From Bradyrhizobium manausense (GTDB lineage Bacteria; Pseudomonadota; Alphaproteobacteria; Rhizobiales; Xanthobacteraceae), in assembly GCF_018129685.1 (NCBI RefSeq), contig NZ_JAFCLG010000004.1:310001-374000 (forward strand): a stretch of 64,000 nt of DNA, written 5' to 3'. Position 1 is the stretch's first letter. Every line of letters starts with the position of its first letter. Shown one piece after another: positions 8,715 to 18,487 of the stretch. The translations under genes and the position numbers were made by a program. A model generated the notes under the pieces. That model did not search any database and was not told the origin of the DNA. It worked only from the letters and a program-made list of their open reading frames with translations.

Positions 8715-9098
8715 TGCTTGCTCCCCTTGGCGGCCGGACCGCCTCAATCTCGCGGCTGCGCCGGTCTGGCGGAGCCCGGATAAGATGTCGCAAGCTTCGT
8801 GCCAGAGGCTAAGGGATGTGCACTTGCATGTAGTTCTTTGAAAAATATTGACTATTTATAATTGTCGAATCTTGATCAGGAAATCAGCAGATTAAATTAT
8901 AGGCGGTATCTCTAGATTGTATGCAATGTAGTTAAGCAGTCTTAACCTGATCTCTCGTGGGTATGGATTGCCGCGGGCGTTCGGCTGACGACTCACATTC
9001 ATGCTAACCACGCGCTGACCCGGAACGGGTGCTGCGCTGAATTCGCTGGCACCGAACTTGTATCGATTGACGTTGCGACCGCCCGCGCGGTCTTGAGG
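8715..9098. promoter_or_regulatory. Divergent promoter region, bmp operon / amidohydrolase
   Basis: 384 bp between divergent genes, with an AT-rich core at about 8826-8940 that contrasts with the flanking GC-rich genes and should hold both promoters. A short perfect inverted repeat, GTTAAG-CAGT-CTTAAC, lies at 8931-8946 and could be an operator. I could not assign a convincing -35/-10 pair. Confidence 0.4.
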
Positions 9099-10376
9099 AT
9101 GGAAAGCTTGACCGAGATGGGTGCTGGTACCGCCGTTCAGAATGCATGGCTCGGCGAAGAGATCGTACGCCGGATCAACGAGCTCGCGGCAATCTCGGAA
9201 GAAGACGGCAAGCTCACCCGCATCTATCTCACGAAGGAGCTGCGCGTCGCCTCGGACCTCATCCTCGGCTGGATGCGGGAGGCCGGCATGAGCGCGCATC
9301 TCGATGCGATTGGCAATGTCTGCGGCCGCTACGAAGGCGAGCGGCCAGGAGCGCCGTGCCTGATGCTCGGCTCGCACTACGACACGGTGCGGGATGCCGG
9401 CAAATGGGACGGGCCGCTGGGCGTGATTACGGCGATCGCTTGCGTCGCCGATCTCAATCGCCGCGGCAAGCGCCTTCCGTTTGCGATCGAGGTCGTTGGC
9501 TTTGCCGACGAAGAAGGCGTACGCTTCGCCTCCACCCTGCTCGGCAGCCGCGCCGTGGCCGGGACGTTCGACGAGAGCGTCTTGAACACACGCGACCGCG
9601 ACGGCATCTCGATGCGCGATGCGCTCGTCAAATTCGGCCTCGAGCCCGATCATATCGGCGCGGCCGCAAGGGCCCGGCGCGAGTTGCTGGCCTATCTCGA
9701 ATTGCACATCGAGCAGGGGCCGGTGCTGGAAGACCGGAATCTCCCTGTCGGCGTCGTCACGGCGATCGCGGGCGCGACGCGGCTGGCCGCACGGCTCACC
9801 GGCATGGCCGGTCACGCCGGCACGGTGCCGATGGCGCTACGCCGCGACGCGCTGACTGGCGCGGCCGAATGCATCGGCGCCATCGAGCAGTTCTGTCGTA
9901 CCGACGAGGGCGGCCTGGTCGGCACCGTCGGCTACATCCAGGCGAGGCCCGGTGCGACCAACGTCATTCCGGGCGAAGTATCCTTCACCATCGACATGCG
10001 CGCGCCGACTGACATGCATCGCAAGCGCGCGGTCGCCGACGTCGTCCGCCGGATCGAGGCGATCGCCAAGCGCCGGCAATTGGCGCTCCAGCTCGACGTC
10101 ACCCACGAGAACCGCACCGCGCCTTGCGCACCCTGGCTGAAGAGTCAGATCGCGCAGGCGATCGCCGCCGAAGGGTTTCCCACCTTCGAACTGCCGAGTG
10201 GGGCAGGGCATGATGGCATGGCGATGATCGACGTCGCAGATGTCGGGATGATCTTCGTCCGCTGCCGCGGCGGCATCAGCCATCATCCGGACGAGCATGT
10301 CGAGCTGGCGGACGCCGATGCCGGCGCGCGGGTCTTGCTGCGGGTGATCGAGAACTTCCGGCCGCGTCAGGGGTAG
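9099..10376 (+). CDS. M20 family amidohydrolase (allantoate / N-carbamoyl amino acid hydrolase)
   Basis: 425 residues. Metal-site motifs of the AllC/HyuC group are visible: GSHYDTVRDAGKWDGPLGV, then DEEGVRFASTLLGSRAVAG and LHIEQGPVLEDRNLPVGVVTAI, with MRAPTD and SGAGHDGMAM further on. The central lid domain is present. Such enzymes cleave allantoate or N-carbamoyl amino acids, releasing ammonia and CO2. It is divergent from the BMP transporter/biuret hydrolase operon, consistent with a joint role in ureide nitrogen use. The ATG at 9099 follows a TTG six bases earlier; an internal ATG at 9117 is also possible. Confidence 0.85.
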   Translation: MESLTEMGAGTAVQNAWLGEEIVRRINELAAISEEDGKLTRIYLTKELRVASDLILGWMREAGMSAHLDAIGNVCGRYEGERPGAPCLMLGSHYDTVRDAGKWDGPLGVITAIACVADLNRRGKRLPFAIEVVGFADEEGVRFASTLLGSRAVAGTFDESVLNTRDRDGISMRDALVKFGLEPDHIGAAARARRELLAYLELHIEQGPVLEDRNLPVGVVTAIAGATRLAARLTGMAGHAGTVPMALRRDALTGAAECIGAIEQFCRTDEGGLVGTVGYIQARPGATNVIPGEVSFTIDMRAPTDMHRKRAVADVVRRIEAIAKRRQLALQLDVTHENRTAPCAPWLKSQIAQAIAAEGFPTFELPSGAGHDGMAMIDVADVGMIFVRCRGGISHHPDEHVELADADAGARVLLRVIENFRPRQG

Positions 10377-10492
10377 TCACGCCGAGTTAACGATGCCGCG
10401 AGCCCCGCAAGTTCCCGGGTAGAGAGGCGAATCAGCCGCATTTAGAATAAGCCAGCACCGAACCATCAGAGACTTTGGCCGACTTAAGCACT

Positions 10493-11866
10493 ATGAATAG
10501 CTATATTTCCTTTCCAGCGCATCCAGAGAACCGATTTTACCAGGGCGCGGCTGCGACCTTTGTCGCCAACGCCCTTCAGGCGGTGAATTTTCTCGGTGAC
10601 CGGTTTCTGAGAAAGCCGCGTCACTCGCTGTCGGCCATCGAAGACCTCTACCGGCACTCGATGGACAGCGCCTTTTCGGTGACCGAGGCGTTCCTCGTCA
10701 CGGGCGCTCCGCACGCCTCGGCCTATTACCCGCGCGACTTTGCATGGTTCTATCCTGACGTGCTCGATCCCGAGACCATCATGGATGCGCAGGACGCGGT
10801 GCGCCGGGCGCGCCTGCTCGAAAAGAGCGTTCGCCTGTTGCTGGAGGCAGTTCGCGCCGATGTCGTCACGACGACCATCGTTCCGGCGGGGCGCGGCCGA
10901 TATCTCGGCGTGAATTATTTCTCGCGTCCCTCCGACACGCTGCTCGGAATACTGGCGGGGCTCCAACAGATGCTCTCGGCCGAGGAGCGGGCGTCGTCTC
11001 ATGTTGCAATGTCGCAATGTGCGCATGCCGGACGCCTGTTGCTGGCCGAATATGGCGCCGATCTGAAGCGCGCGATTCTGAAGCTCGCAAGCGAGCTCGA
11101 GACGTTCGACGTTGATGGCGTCGGATATTTGCTCTGCGACGCCAGCGGGCCTCGCTCTGCGGCAACCGACACCCGCGCCGAGCGCCGGCGTTTCGTCACC
11201 AATGCCTGCGTTTACACGACGTTTATGTGGGGTGTGCAGCTTGGCGTCGTCGACGAGGTTGCTCTGAAGCGGCTGCTCGGGCGTGACCTTGCGGAATACA
11301 AGAAGGGCCTGCTCCGCCTGTTCGGCAAGGACGGCTACGTCAGGCATTCGCTGGATGGCCCGGCGGGCACGCCGGTGTCGCTGGTCGCGCTGGATTTCGT
11401 CAGTGTGCATCGCGGCTTCTGGGACATGAACGATGCAAATGAGCGCGCGCTGTTCGCGGCCACAACGGATCTGATCATCGCCGAGCCCCGCTTCCGCATC
11501 CCCAGCACGTTCCACTTTCTGGTGTCGGCGGATAATCCGCGCAACAAGATGATCCACAAGATTGCGGCGCCGGCCTATCAGGGGCGCTCATCGTGGCCGA
11601 CATTCAATGTCGAGTTCGCGGATCGCATGCTGGACTTTGACGAAGCCTCGGCGAGCAATTCCTACCGCGCCTGCGCGCAAGGGATATTGAAAGACATCCG
11701 CACCGCGACAGAGGTCCACGGCGGCTATCAGGAGCTGATTTCGGAGCAAGGGTTGAAGTATCGCACCTGGGCCTACAAAGGCGCGGTGGCGCACTCGTGG
11801 TTCCCGCGCTTCCTCTCGGTGTGGAGGAGGGCGTATGGAACGCCACTCCTTCAGTGGAACGACTGA
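10493..11866 (+). CDS. Six-hairpin glycosidase-like hypothetical protein
   Basis: 457 residues, no signal peptide, no membrane segment. I do not recognise a named family with certainty. The aromatic/acidic segment YYPRDFAWFYPDVLDPE near residues 85-102, a regularly helical sequence and a C-terminal YRTWAYKGAVAHSWFP resemble (alpha/alpha)6-barrel glycosidase-like proteins. An in-frame TTG at 10475 is an alternative start. It converges on the DctA-like gene with only 8 bp between stops. No partner gene shows its substrate. Confidence 0.45.
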   Translation: MNSYISFPAHPENRFYQGAAATFVANALQAVNFLGDRFLRKPRHSLSAIEDLYRHSMDSAFSVTEAFLVTGAPHASAYYPRDFAWFYPDVLDPETIMDAQDAVRRARLLEKSVRLLLEAVRADVVTTTIVPAGRGRYLGVNYFSRPSDTLLGILAGLQQMLSAEERASSHVAMSQCAHAGRLLLAEYGADLKRAILKLASELETFDVDGVGYLLCDASGPRSAATDTRAERRRFVTNACVYTTFMWGVQLGVVDEVALKRLLGRDLAEYKKGLLRLFGKDGYVRHSLDGPAGTPVSLVALDFVSVHRGFWDMNDANERALFAATTDLIIAEPRFRIPSTFHFLVSADNPRNKMIHKIAAPAYQGRSSWPTFNVEFADRMLDFDEASASNSYRACAQGILKDIRTATEVHGGYQELISEQGLKYRTWAYKGAVAHSWFPRFLSVWRRAYGTPLLQWND

Positions 11867-11874
11867 TCCGCGGG

Positions 11875-13194
11875 CTACCCCGCCGTCACGTCCACCAACT
11901 CGCCGCCCTCGAGAACTTTGGCCGCCTTGGCGCGGTCGAGGTCGCCCTCCCAGGCGGCGACGACCACGGTCGCGACGCAATTGCCGATGAGGTTGCCGAC
12001 TGCGCGGGCCATGCCGATGAACCAGTCGACCGACAACACGAGCACGAGGCCGATCGCTGGAATGCTCGGCACCGCATTCAGCGTCGCCGCCAGGATCACG
12101 ATCGCCGAGCCCGGCACGCCATGCGCGCCCTTCGACGTGATCAGGGAGACGCCCAGCACCAGCAGGAGATCGCCGAAGGACAGCGGCGTGTTGGTGGCCT
12201 GTGCGATGAAGACGACAGCCAGCGTAAGGTAGATCGAGAAGGCGTCGAGATTGAAGGAGTAGCCGGTCGGGATGACGAGGCCGACCACCGAATCCTTCAC
12301 GCCCATGCGCTCCAGCTTCTTCATGATCTGCGGCAGCACCGCATCGGACGAGGCGGTCGCAAGCACGATCATCAGCTCTTCGCGCAGGTAGGACAGGAAT
12401 TTGAGGATGTTGATTCCGGCGAGTGCCATCACGCTGCCGAGCACGCCGAGCACGAAGATTCCGACGGAGACGTAGAACAGCATCACCAGCGAGACGAGCT
12501 GCTTCAGCGAGCCGACGCCATATTTGCCGACCGTATAGGCGACGGCGCCGAGCACGCCAAGTGGCGCAACCCGAACGATCAGCCCCATGACGCGGAACAG
12601 GACGGTGGAGGCCGCGTCGATCATCGAGGTGACGAGTGCGCCCTTCTCGCCGCCGACCAGTGCGAGACCGACGCCGAACAGCACCGCGAAGAACAGCACC
12701 TGAAGCACGTCGTTGCGCGAGAGCGCGTCGAATGAGGTGGTCGGGATCACGTTCATCAGGAAGGCGCCGATGCCGCCGCCGGCCAGCTTGTGGGCGTTGT
12801 CAGCGTAGGTGTTGAGCGCCTTGGCGTCGAGTGTCGAGGGATCGATGTTCATGCCGTGGCCGGGACCGAAGATGTAGGCGAGCAGCAGGCCGACCACGAG
12901 CGCCACGGTCGTCATCACCTCGAAATAGAGCAACGCCTTGACGCCGACCCGGCCGACTTTCTTCAGATCGCCGGCGCCGGCAATGCCGTGCACGACGACG
13001 CAGAACACGATCGGCGCCACGATCATCGAGATCAGCTTCAGGAAGGCGTCGCTGAGGATCTTGAGGCTGATGGCAAAATCCGGCGTGGCCACTCCGAGAA
13101 TGATACCCAGGATCAACGCGCCCAGGACCTGGACGAACAACGAAGAATAGAGCGGCTTGCGCTCGGCGGCCGGGGCCGCGGCAATGGTCGACAT
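11875..13194 (-). CDS. dctA: Dicarboxylate:cation symporter (DctA/DAACS family)
   Basis: 439 residues, eight or more membrane segments plus re-entrant loops. Family markers are clear: the serine-rich loop ATASSDAVLPQIM, GYSFNLDAFSIYLT, the GVPGSAIVILAATL segment and the C-terminal NLIGNCVATVVVAAWEGDLD. DctA imports succinate, malate or fumarate, or amino acids in close relatives, with protons or sodium. No dctBD two-component genes are adjacent, so this is likely a paralogue serving the local catabolic locus rather than the symbiotic dctA. Confidence 0.87.
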   Translation of the reverse strand: MSTIAAAPAAERKPLYSSLFVQVLGALILGIILGVATPDFAISLKILSDAFLKLISMIVAPIVFCVVVHGIAGAGDLKKVGRVGVKALLYFEVMTTVALVVGLLLAYIFGPGHGMNIDPSTLDAKALNTYADNAHKLAGGGIGAFLMNVIPTTSFDALSRNDVLQVLFFAVLFGVGLALVGGEKGALVTSMIDAASTVLFRVMGLIVRVAPLGVLGAVAYTVGKYGVGSLKQLVSLVMLFYVSVGIFVLGVLGSVMALAGINILKFLSYLREELMIVLATASSDAVLPQIMKKLERMGVKDSVVGLVIPTGYSFNLDAFSIYLTLAVVFIAQATNTPLSFGDLLLVLGVSLITSKGAHGVPGSAIVILAATLNAVPSIPAIGLVLVLSVDWFIGMARAVGNLIGNCVATVVVAAWEGDLDRAKAAKVLEGGELVDVTAG

Positions 13195-13280
13195 GATGAC
13201 TCCCCCGTTTTGACGACGTCCAGAACATCAGGGAGGAGCAACAACCGTGCCAGAATGTCGCAGTTTCGGGCTAAAGCGGC

Positions 13281-14294
13281 CTATTCAGCCGCTTTCGCCG
13301 TCCTGCCGAACATCCGCGTCGGTGCCGGGAAGCCGCAGGACGTGCCGTCGGTGACCTTGACCTGATCCTCCCAAGGTAGCCGGTATGTGCCGGCGACCAT
13401 GTCCTGCATGAAGGTGTAGGGGCAGTCCATCGCGCCACCCTTCACTGCGACATAGCCGCGGTGCCAGAGCTGGTAAATGTTGTTCTCGACGCCCCAGTTG
13501 ATGCGGGCCTCGCGCACGAGATCGGGGCGCACCTCGGCGGTGATGATCTCGTCGGCGCGGCCGGTGGTGCCGTGGGCCAGCACGCTGCCGTCGAAATTGA
13601 CGATCATGCCTTCGCCCATGGAATCGAACGAGCCGTCCGAGCCGCACATGCAGACATTCGCAGTGACCATCAGGTTCTGGAACGAATTGGCCTGGTTGGT
13701 GAAGCGCCAGGCATCGCGGATCGGCGCGGTGTAGCCGGCCGTGCGGATCATGATCTCCGCACCCTTGTAGGCGCATTCGCGCGCCATCTCCGGGAACATG
13801 CCGTCGTGGCAGATGATCAGCGCGATCTTGGCGCCGTTCGGCCCCTCGATCACGGGAATGCCGATATCGCCGGGCTCCCACGGTTCGACCGGAATCCAGG
13901 GATGAAGCTTGCGATAATAGAGCTTGATCTCGCCGTGGTCGTCGATGATCAGGCCGGAGTTATAGGGATTGCCGTGCGGGTTGAACTCCATGATGGAGAA
14001 GCAGCCCCAGATCCGGTTGTCGATGCAGGCCTGCTTGAACGCGGCGACCTCCGGCCCGTCGAGCCGGCACATGATCTCGGGATTGGTGTCCATCGAGAGG
14101 CCGTGCAGCGAGTATTCGGGGAATACCACCAGATCCATGGTGGAGAGGTTGCGACGGGCCTTGCCGACCATCCAGACGATGCGCTCGGTTTGCCTCGCGA
14201 GATCGGCACGGGTCACGACATTCGGCAGTTGCAATTGCACGAGCCCAATGACCACGCCGTTGGGCGATTTGTTCAGTCCACCAAGCCCGTTCAT
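13281..14294 (-). CDS. amiF: Formamidase
   Basis: 337 residues of the nitrilase superfamily. The Glu-Lys-Cys triad is visible as Glu60 (VVFPEYS), Lys129 (YYRKLHPW) and Cys162 (IICHDGMFPE). N-terminal MNGLGGLNKSPNGVVIGLVQ, the NPYNSGLIID block and the C-terminal YRLPWEDQVKVTDG match the formamidase (AmiF) subgroup rather than the broader aliphatic amidases. It hydrolyses formamide to formate and ammonia. The ATG at 14294 has an SD (GGGAGCTGG). It is divergent from the tetR-adenine deaminase operon and probably shares its control region. Confidence 0.88.
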   Translation of the reverse strand: MNGLGGLNKSPNGVVIGLVQLQLPNVVTRADLARQTERIVWMVGKARRNLSTMDLVVFPEYSLHGLSMDTNPEIMCRLDGPEVAAFKQACIDNRIWGCFSIMEFNPHGNPYNSGLIIDDHGEIKLYYRKLHPWIPVEPWEPGDIGIPVIEGPNGAKIALIICHDGMFPEMARECAYKGAEIMIRTAGYTAPIRDAWRFTNQANSFQNLMVTANVCMCGSDGSFDSMGEGMIVNFDGSVLAHGTTGRADEIITAEVRPDLVREARINWGVENNIYQLWHRGYVAVKGGAMDCPYTFMQDMVAGTYRLPWEDQVKVTDGTSCGFPAPTRMFGRTAKAAE

Positions 14295-14486
14295 GACCAG
14301 CTCCCTTGCCGCCTGCGCGGCGCCGTTGCGCGCAGTTCTCGGAAGAGCAAATCCGATTTTGGCGATGCGCAAAAGTCCATTTTTCGGGCGGCAGGCGAGC
14401 GTCGTGCGCCCCGGCCGCCGGAGCGCGCCAACGCCCATTGTTGAAGCGCCGCGTGCCTCAAGTCTCGGCTTGACCCTCCAAATCGG

Positions 14487-14510
14487 CTGATGTCAGACTT
14501 ATGACATGAG
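14487..14510. promoter_or_regulatory. Inverted repeat overlapping the tetR start (putative operator)
   Basis: The site reads CT-n-ATGTCA-GACTTA-TGACAT-n-AG, a symmetric 24-bp element with perfect six-base inner arms and two further matching pairs outside. It lies in the divergent region between amiF and the TetR gene and covers the likely tetR start codon at 14506. Position and symmetry fit a TetR autoregulatory operator that could also control amiF. Confidence 0.5.
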
Positions 14511-15195
14511 TACAGCAGAGCGACATACAGCAGAGCGAGATGGTGCAAGCCTGCGCGGCGAATATGCCGAGATGACGCGGCAGCGCATCGTTGCCGCCTT
14601 CGTCGCGACGCTGGAGGATGAAGAGGCCGACGACGTTTCCATGGCCGCGGTGGCCAAGCGTGCGAAGGTGGCGGAGCGAACCATCTATCGGCACTTCAAG
14701 ACCCGCGCGGAATTGTTCGCAGCGGCCGGCGAATGGATCGAGAACAACGTCTTCAGCTACATTCCCTTCACCTCGCCGGACGAACTCCCCGAGATCTTCC
14801 GCAAGCTGTGCAAGCGGTTCGACCGTCATCCGCATCTGGCGCGTGCCATCGCAATGACCAGAGCGGGCCGCCGGGTGCGCGCCGGCTTCAGGCGGCATCT
14901 GATCGACCAGCATCGCAAGGCGGTGGCGCCGCTGGCGAGGCACCTTCCCGCCAGGGAGGTCCGCCAGGCGGAGGCGCTCGCGTCCTACCTCAACAACGTG
15001 CTGGCCTGGAACGCGATGCGCGAGGATTTCGGCATGACGAGCAGCGAGATCGCCGATGCCATCGAGTGGGCGCTCACGACCCTTTTGAAAGATGTTCGTC
15101 AGCGCGATGCCGCTGCAGCGCGCGCCGGCAAGAGCGACAACAAGGCGGGTAAACCGCCGCGGAAGCGGATCGCGGCTGCGAAAGTACCGGCATAG
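14506..15195 (+). CDS. TetR/AcrR family transcriptional regulator
   Basis: 229 residues. The N-terminal helix-turn-helix spans about 25-75 (TRQRIVAAFVATLEDE, MAAVAKRAKVAERTIYRHFK), the TetR DNA-binding domain with its IYRHF recognition helix. The ligand domain is helical and unassigned, and the C-terminus is a basic KSDNK/PPRKR tail. The ATG at 14506 has no clear SD and lies inside an inverted repeat; the ATG at 14572 (MTRQRIV) is a possible shorter start. It is co-directional with the adenine deaminase gene 13 bp downstream and is the likely regulator of the purine/amide locus. Confidence 0.85.
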   Translation: MSTAERHTAERDGASLRGEYAEMTRQRIVAAFVATLEDEEADDVSMAAVAKRAKVAERTIYRHFKTRAELFAAAGEWIENNVFSYIPFTSPDELPEIFRKLCKRFDRHPHLARAIAMTRAGRRVRAGFRRHLIDQHRKAVAPLARHLPAREVRQAEALASYLNNVLAWNAMREDFGMTSSEIADAIEWALTTLLKDVRQRDAAAARAGKSDNKAGKPPRKRIAAAKVPA

Positions 15196-15208
15196 AGTGA
15201 GGCAGGCC

Positions 15209-17074
15209 ATGAACGTGATGTCAGACGATCTCCTGATCAATGCGCCCGACGAGGTTCGCATTCGTCAGGACCTGGTGCTGACGGCGCTCGGGCGCCGACC
15301 CGCTGATCGCGCCTTGCGGGTCGGCAAATTGCTCGACGTCCATAGCCGCACCTGGAGCGAGGATCAGGAGATCATCTTCAAGGGCCGGCGTATCGCGTGG
15401 GTGGGGCCGGCCGGAAGCTACCCCGGCGAGGTCCGCGAGCGCGTGCATCGGCCGGATCTTGCGGCCGTGCCCGGCTTCGGCGAAGTGCACAAGCATATCG
15501 AGAGCTCGCACCTGACGCCCGAATGGGAGGCGGCGCTGGTGCTGCCGCATGGCAATACCTGGACCTGCGAGGCAAGCCACGAGTTCTCCAACGTCAATGG
15601 TGCGCGCAATCTCGAATTTTGGTTCGAGGCACGCCGACGCGGCTCGCCACTCAAAATTTTCCCGCAGCCGGGCTCGGCGGTGCCGCCGACGGCTTACGAA
15701 TGGGGTGGCGGTTGGTATGGCCGCGACGAGCAGGCGCGCTTCATGGCCGAGAGCCTGATGGTGACGGGGCTCGACGAAGTCATGGACTGGCCCGCGGTAT
15801 GGAATCCCGACAATCCCTCCTACAAGCGGCTCTGGGGCATGATCGAGGCGACGTTCGCGGCACGTGGCGTCGTCGAAGGCCACGCCTCGGGCCTGCGGGA
15901 TCTGCCCTCCATCAACGCCTTTGCCGCGGCCGGGCTCGCCTCTGACCACGAGGTGCAGACACCGGAGGAGACCTGGGACAAGCTCACACGCGGTCTCTTT
16001 GTCGAGCTGCGTGTCTACGCCATGGACGAGATCGTCAAATGGCTGCTTGCGAAGGGTTTGCAGGACTGGTCGCAGATCGCGTTCACCACGGACGACCGCA
16101 GCGCCAGCCACACGCTCGAGCTCGGCGCCAGCGACCACAATGCCCGGGTCGCGATCGAAGCCGGTCTGGCGCCAGAGGTTGCGATCCAGTGTCTCACCAT
16201 CAATCCGGCGCGGCACATGCGCATCACGCCGTTCGTCGGGAGTCTGGCTCCCGGGCGCTTCGGCGATGTCGTGTTGCTCTCGGACGTCACCAAGCTCACG
16301 ATCGCCGAAGTGTGGGCCGATGGTGCGCAGGTCTCCGAGGGCAAGCGCTATCTTGGCGAGGTGCCGAAGATCGAATGGCCGGAATGGGCGACCAAGACTG
16401 TCAATATCAAGCGCACGATCAAGCCTGGGGATTTCGAGCTGCGGGCGGAGCCCGGTCGGGCCACGATGAAAGCAGCGGTGATCCGCCCCTTCCATTGGCA
16501 TCCCGAATTCTACACGCTCGAACTGCCGGTGCGTGATGGTGCCGTTCAGCGCGACGAGAGCGAGGCCATCACCAAATTTGCCATCGTCGATCGCTTTTCC
16601 GGCGACGGGCGTGTCGCAAAGATGTTTTGGCGCGGCTGTGGACCGCGCACGCCGGAGACGGCGCTCGCCTGCTCGGTGGCGCATGATAAGCACAATATCT
16701 GGGTGGTCGGCTCGTCCGACGCGGCGATGGCGAAGGCGGTGAATGCGCTGATCGAGCTTCAGGGCGGCTGGGCGCTGGTGCGTGAAGGCGAGCTCGTTGC
16801 CACCGTACGCTTCGAAGTCGGCGGGCTCATGAGCTGCCGTTCTGCGCAGGCGCTCGATGCCGAGATGCAGGCGCTTTACGCAGAAGGCCGCAATGTCGAC
16901 TGGATGTACGAGCCGACGTTCCGGCCGCGCTGGTATCCGGGATTCCCCGAACGGCTCATGTTTGCAACGCTGACCTGCGCGCCCTGGAGCTGGGTGCTGG
17001 TGGCGCCGTGCGAGCAGGCGCCGCTTGGTTTCATCAACGTGCAAACCGGCGAAGCGCACCCGGTGGTCTGGTAG
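15209..17074 (+). CDS. Adenine deaminase family protein
   Basis: 621 residues of the amidohydrolase superfamily. The metal-binding segment VPGFGEVHKHIESSHLTP matches the adenine deaminase PGF-x-x-xHxHIESS motif, and GHASGLRDLPSINAFAAAGL, SDHE and FTTDDR match later conserved blocks. Adenine deaminase gives hypoxanthine and ammonia. The length is slightly above the usual 540-600. The next gene, 13 bp downstream, is a purine-type NCS2 permease, which supports purine specificity. The ATG at 15209 is used; 15218 is an alternative. Confidence 0.82.
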   Translation: MNVMSDDLLINAPDEVRIRQDLVLTALGRRPADRALRVGKLLDVHSRTWSEDQEIIFKGRRIAWVGPAGSYPGEVRERVHRPDLAAVPGFGEVHKHIESSHLTPEWEAALVLPHGNTWTCEASHEFSNVNGARNLEFWFEARRRGSPLKIFPQPGSAVPPTAYEWGGGWYGRDEQARFMAESLMVTGLDEVMDWPAVWNPDNPSYKRLWGMIEATFAARGVVEGHASGLRDLPSINAFAAAGLASDHEVQTPEETWDKLTRGLFVELRVYAMDEIVKWLLAKGLQDWSQIAFTTDDRSASHTLELGASDHNARVAIEAGLAPEVAIQCLTINPARHMRITPFVGSLAPGRFGDVVLLSDVTKLTIAEVWADGAQVSEGKRYLGEVPKIEWPEWATKTVNIKRTIKPGDFELRAEPGRATMKAAVIRPFHWHPEFYTLELPVRDGAVQRDESEAITKFAIVDRFSGDGRVAKMFWRGCGPRTPETALACSVAHDKHNIWVVGSSDAAMAKAVNALIELQGGWALVREGELVATVRFEVGGLMSCRSAQALDAEMQALYAEGRNVDWMYEPTFRPRWYPGFPERLMFATLTCAPWSWVLVAPCEQAPLGFINVQTGEAHPVVW

Positions 17075-17087
17075 GGGGACGACTGCG

Positions 17088-18479
17088 ATGAACGAGATGA
17101 CCAAGCCACAAGCCGCCTCCGAAGAACGGACCCCGCACGCAGCTCCCGGGCTGCTCGATCGGGCCTTTCGCCTCACAGAGCGTGGCACGAGCGTCGGCCG
17201 CGAGATGATGGCCGGAGCGACCACGTTCGCGGCGATGGCCTATATCATCGCGGTGAACCCGGCGATCATGTCCAATGCAGGAATGGATCGCGCCGATCTC
17301 GTCAGCGCTACGGCGCTGGCCGCGATCTTCGGCTCGGTGATGATGGGGCTGTGGGCCAATCTGCCGCTCGCGGTCGCGCCCGCAATGGGTTCGAACGTCA
17401 TCTTCACTTATGTCATCGTCAAGCAGATGGGCATGCCGTGGCAAGGGGCGCTGGCCATGGTCGCCTTCACCGGCGTGCTGTTCCTGATCCTAAGCCTGTC
17501 GAAGCTGCGCGAGAAAGTCGCAAAGGACGTGCCGGAAGCGCTGAAGATCGGTATTCAGTCCGCGGTCGGCACCCTCATCGTCTTCATCGCGCTGCGGGGA
17601 GCTGGATTCGTGGTGCAAAATCCATCGACTTACATCGCCATGGGATCGTTGCGCAGCCCGCCCGTGCTGCTGACGCTGTTCGGGCTCATGCTCACGCCAG
17701 TGCTGGTGGTGCGCCGGGTGCCTGCGGCGCTGATCCTGTCGATCGTGTTGCTGACCGTGATCGGCTTCTTCGTTCCCGGCGCCAACGGCAAGATGGTCAC
17801 GTCGATGCCATCGGCCATCCTGTCTTGGCCGCGCTGGCCGACCAGCACCTTCATGGCGCTCGACGTCGGCTATCTCTTCAGTCATTTCGTCGTGGCGCTG
17901 CCACTTTTGTTCTATTTCCTGTGTGCCGAATTCTTCTCCACGTTGGGCACGCTGATCGGCGTGACGGGCGCTGCCAATTTGCGCAAGCCCGACGGCTCGA
18001 TCCCGAATGCCACCGCTGCGTTTGCGACCGATGCGACGGCGTCGATCGTCGGCCCGCTGTTCGGCACGTCGGTGGTGACGGCCTACATCGAATCGATCAC
18101 CGGCGTGCAGGCCGGCGGACGCACCGGCTTGACGTCGCTGACCGTTGCGGGATTCTTCTTCCTCGCGCTGTTCTTCTGGCCGATCTTTGTGATCATCCCG
18201 TCGCAAGCGACCGCACCTGCTCTGGTGCTCGTCGGCGTGTTGATGATGCAGGGGCTCGCCCGCATCGACATGACCGATCTTGGCAATGCGGTTCCGATCG
18301 TTCTGACGCTGTTGGTCACCGTTCTGACCAACAACCTCATCAACGGCATGGCCCTTGGCACTCTGAGCTACATCGCGCTGGAAGTGACGGTCGGACGGCG
18401 GTCACAGATTCCAGCGATGGTGTGGGGGCTTGGCGTTGTGTTCATCGCTTACGCGGTCGTGACGGCCCAGATTTTTTAA
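17088..18479 (+). CDS. NCS2 family purine permease (AzgA-like)
   Basis: 463 residues, about 12-14 membrane segments. AzgA-branch markers are present: GTSVGREMMAGATTFAAMAYII near the start, the AVAPAMGSN segment, and FFSTLGTLIGVTG followed by ATDATASIVGPLFGTS and IESITGVQAGGRTGL. Relatives import adenine, guanine or hypoxanthine with protons. It has a strong SD (GGGGG) 10 bp before the ATG and is the last gene of the tetR-adenine deaminase-permease operon. Confidence 0.88.
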   Translation: MNEMTKPQAASEERTPHAAPGLLDRAFRLTERGTSVGREMMAGATTFAAMAYIIAVNPAIMSNAGMDRADLVSATALAAIFGSVMMGLWANLPLAVAPAMGSNVIFTYVIVKQMGMPWQGALAMVAFTGVLFLILSLSKLREKVAKDVPEALKIGIQSAVGTLIVFIALRGAGFVVQNPSTYIAMGSLRSPPVLLTLFGLMLTPVLVVRRVPAALILSIVLLTVIGFFVPGANGKMVTSMPSAILSWPRWPTSTFMALDVGYLFSHFVVALPLLFYFLCAEFFSTLGTLIGVTGAANLRKPDGSIPNATAAFATDATASIVGPLFGTSVVTAYIESITGVQAGGRTGLTSLTVAGFFFLALFFWPIFVIIPSQATAPALVLVGVLMMQGLARIDMTDLGNAVPIVLTLLVTVLTNNLINGMALGTLSYIALEVTVGRRSQIPAMVWGLGVVFIAYAVVTAQIF

Positions 18480-18487
18480 TGCGCGCG

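Noticed and set aside
15221..17224. 667-codon minus-strand frame opposite adenine deaminase
   Set aside because: The plus strand carries clear amidohydrolase motifs; the opposite frame is a shadow.
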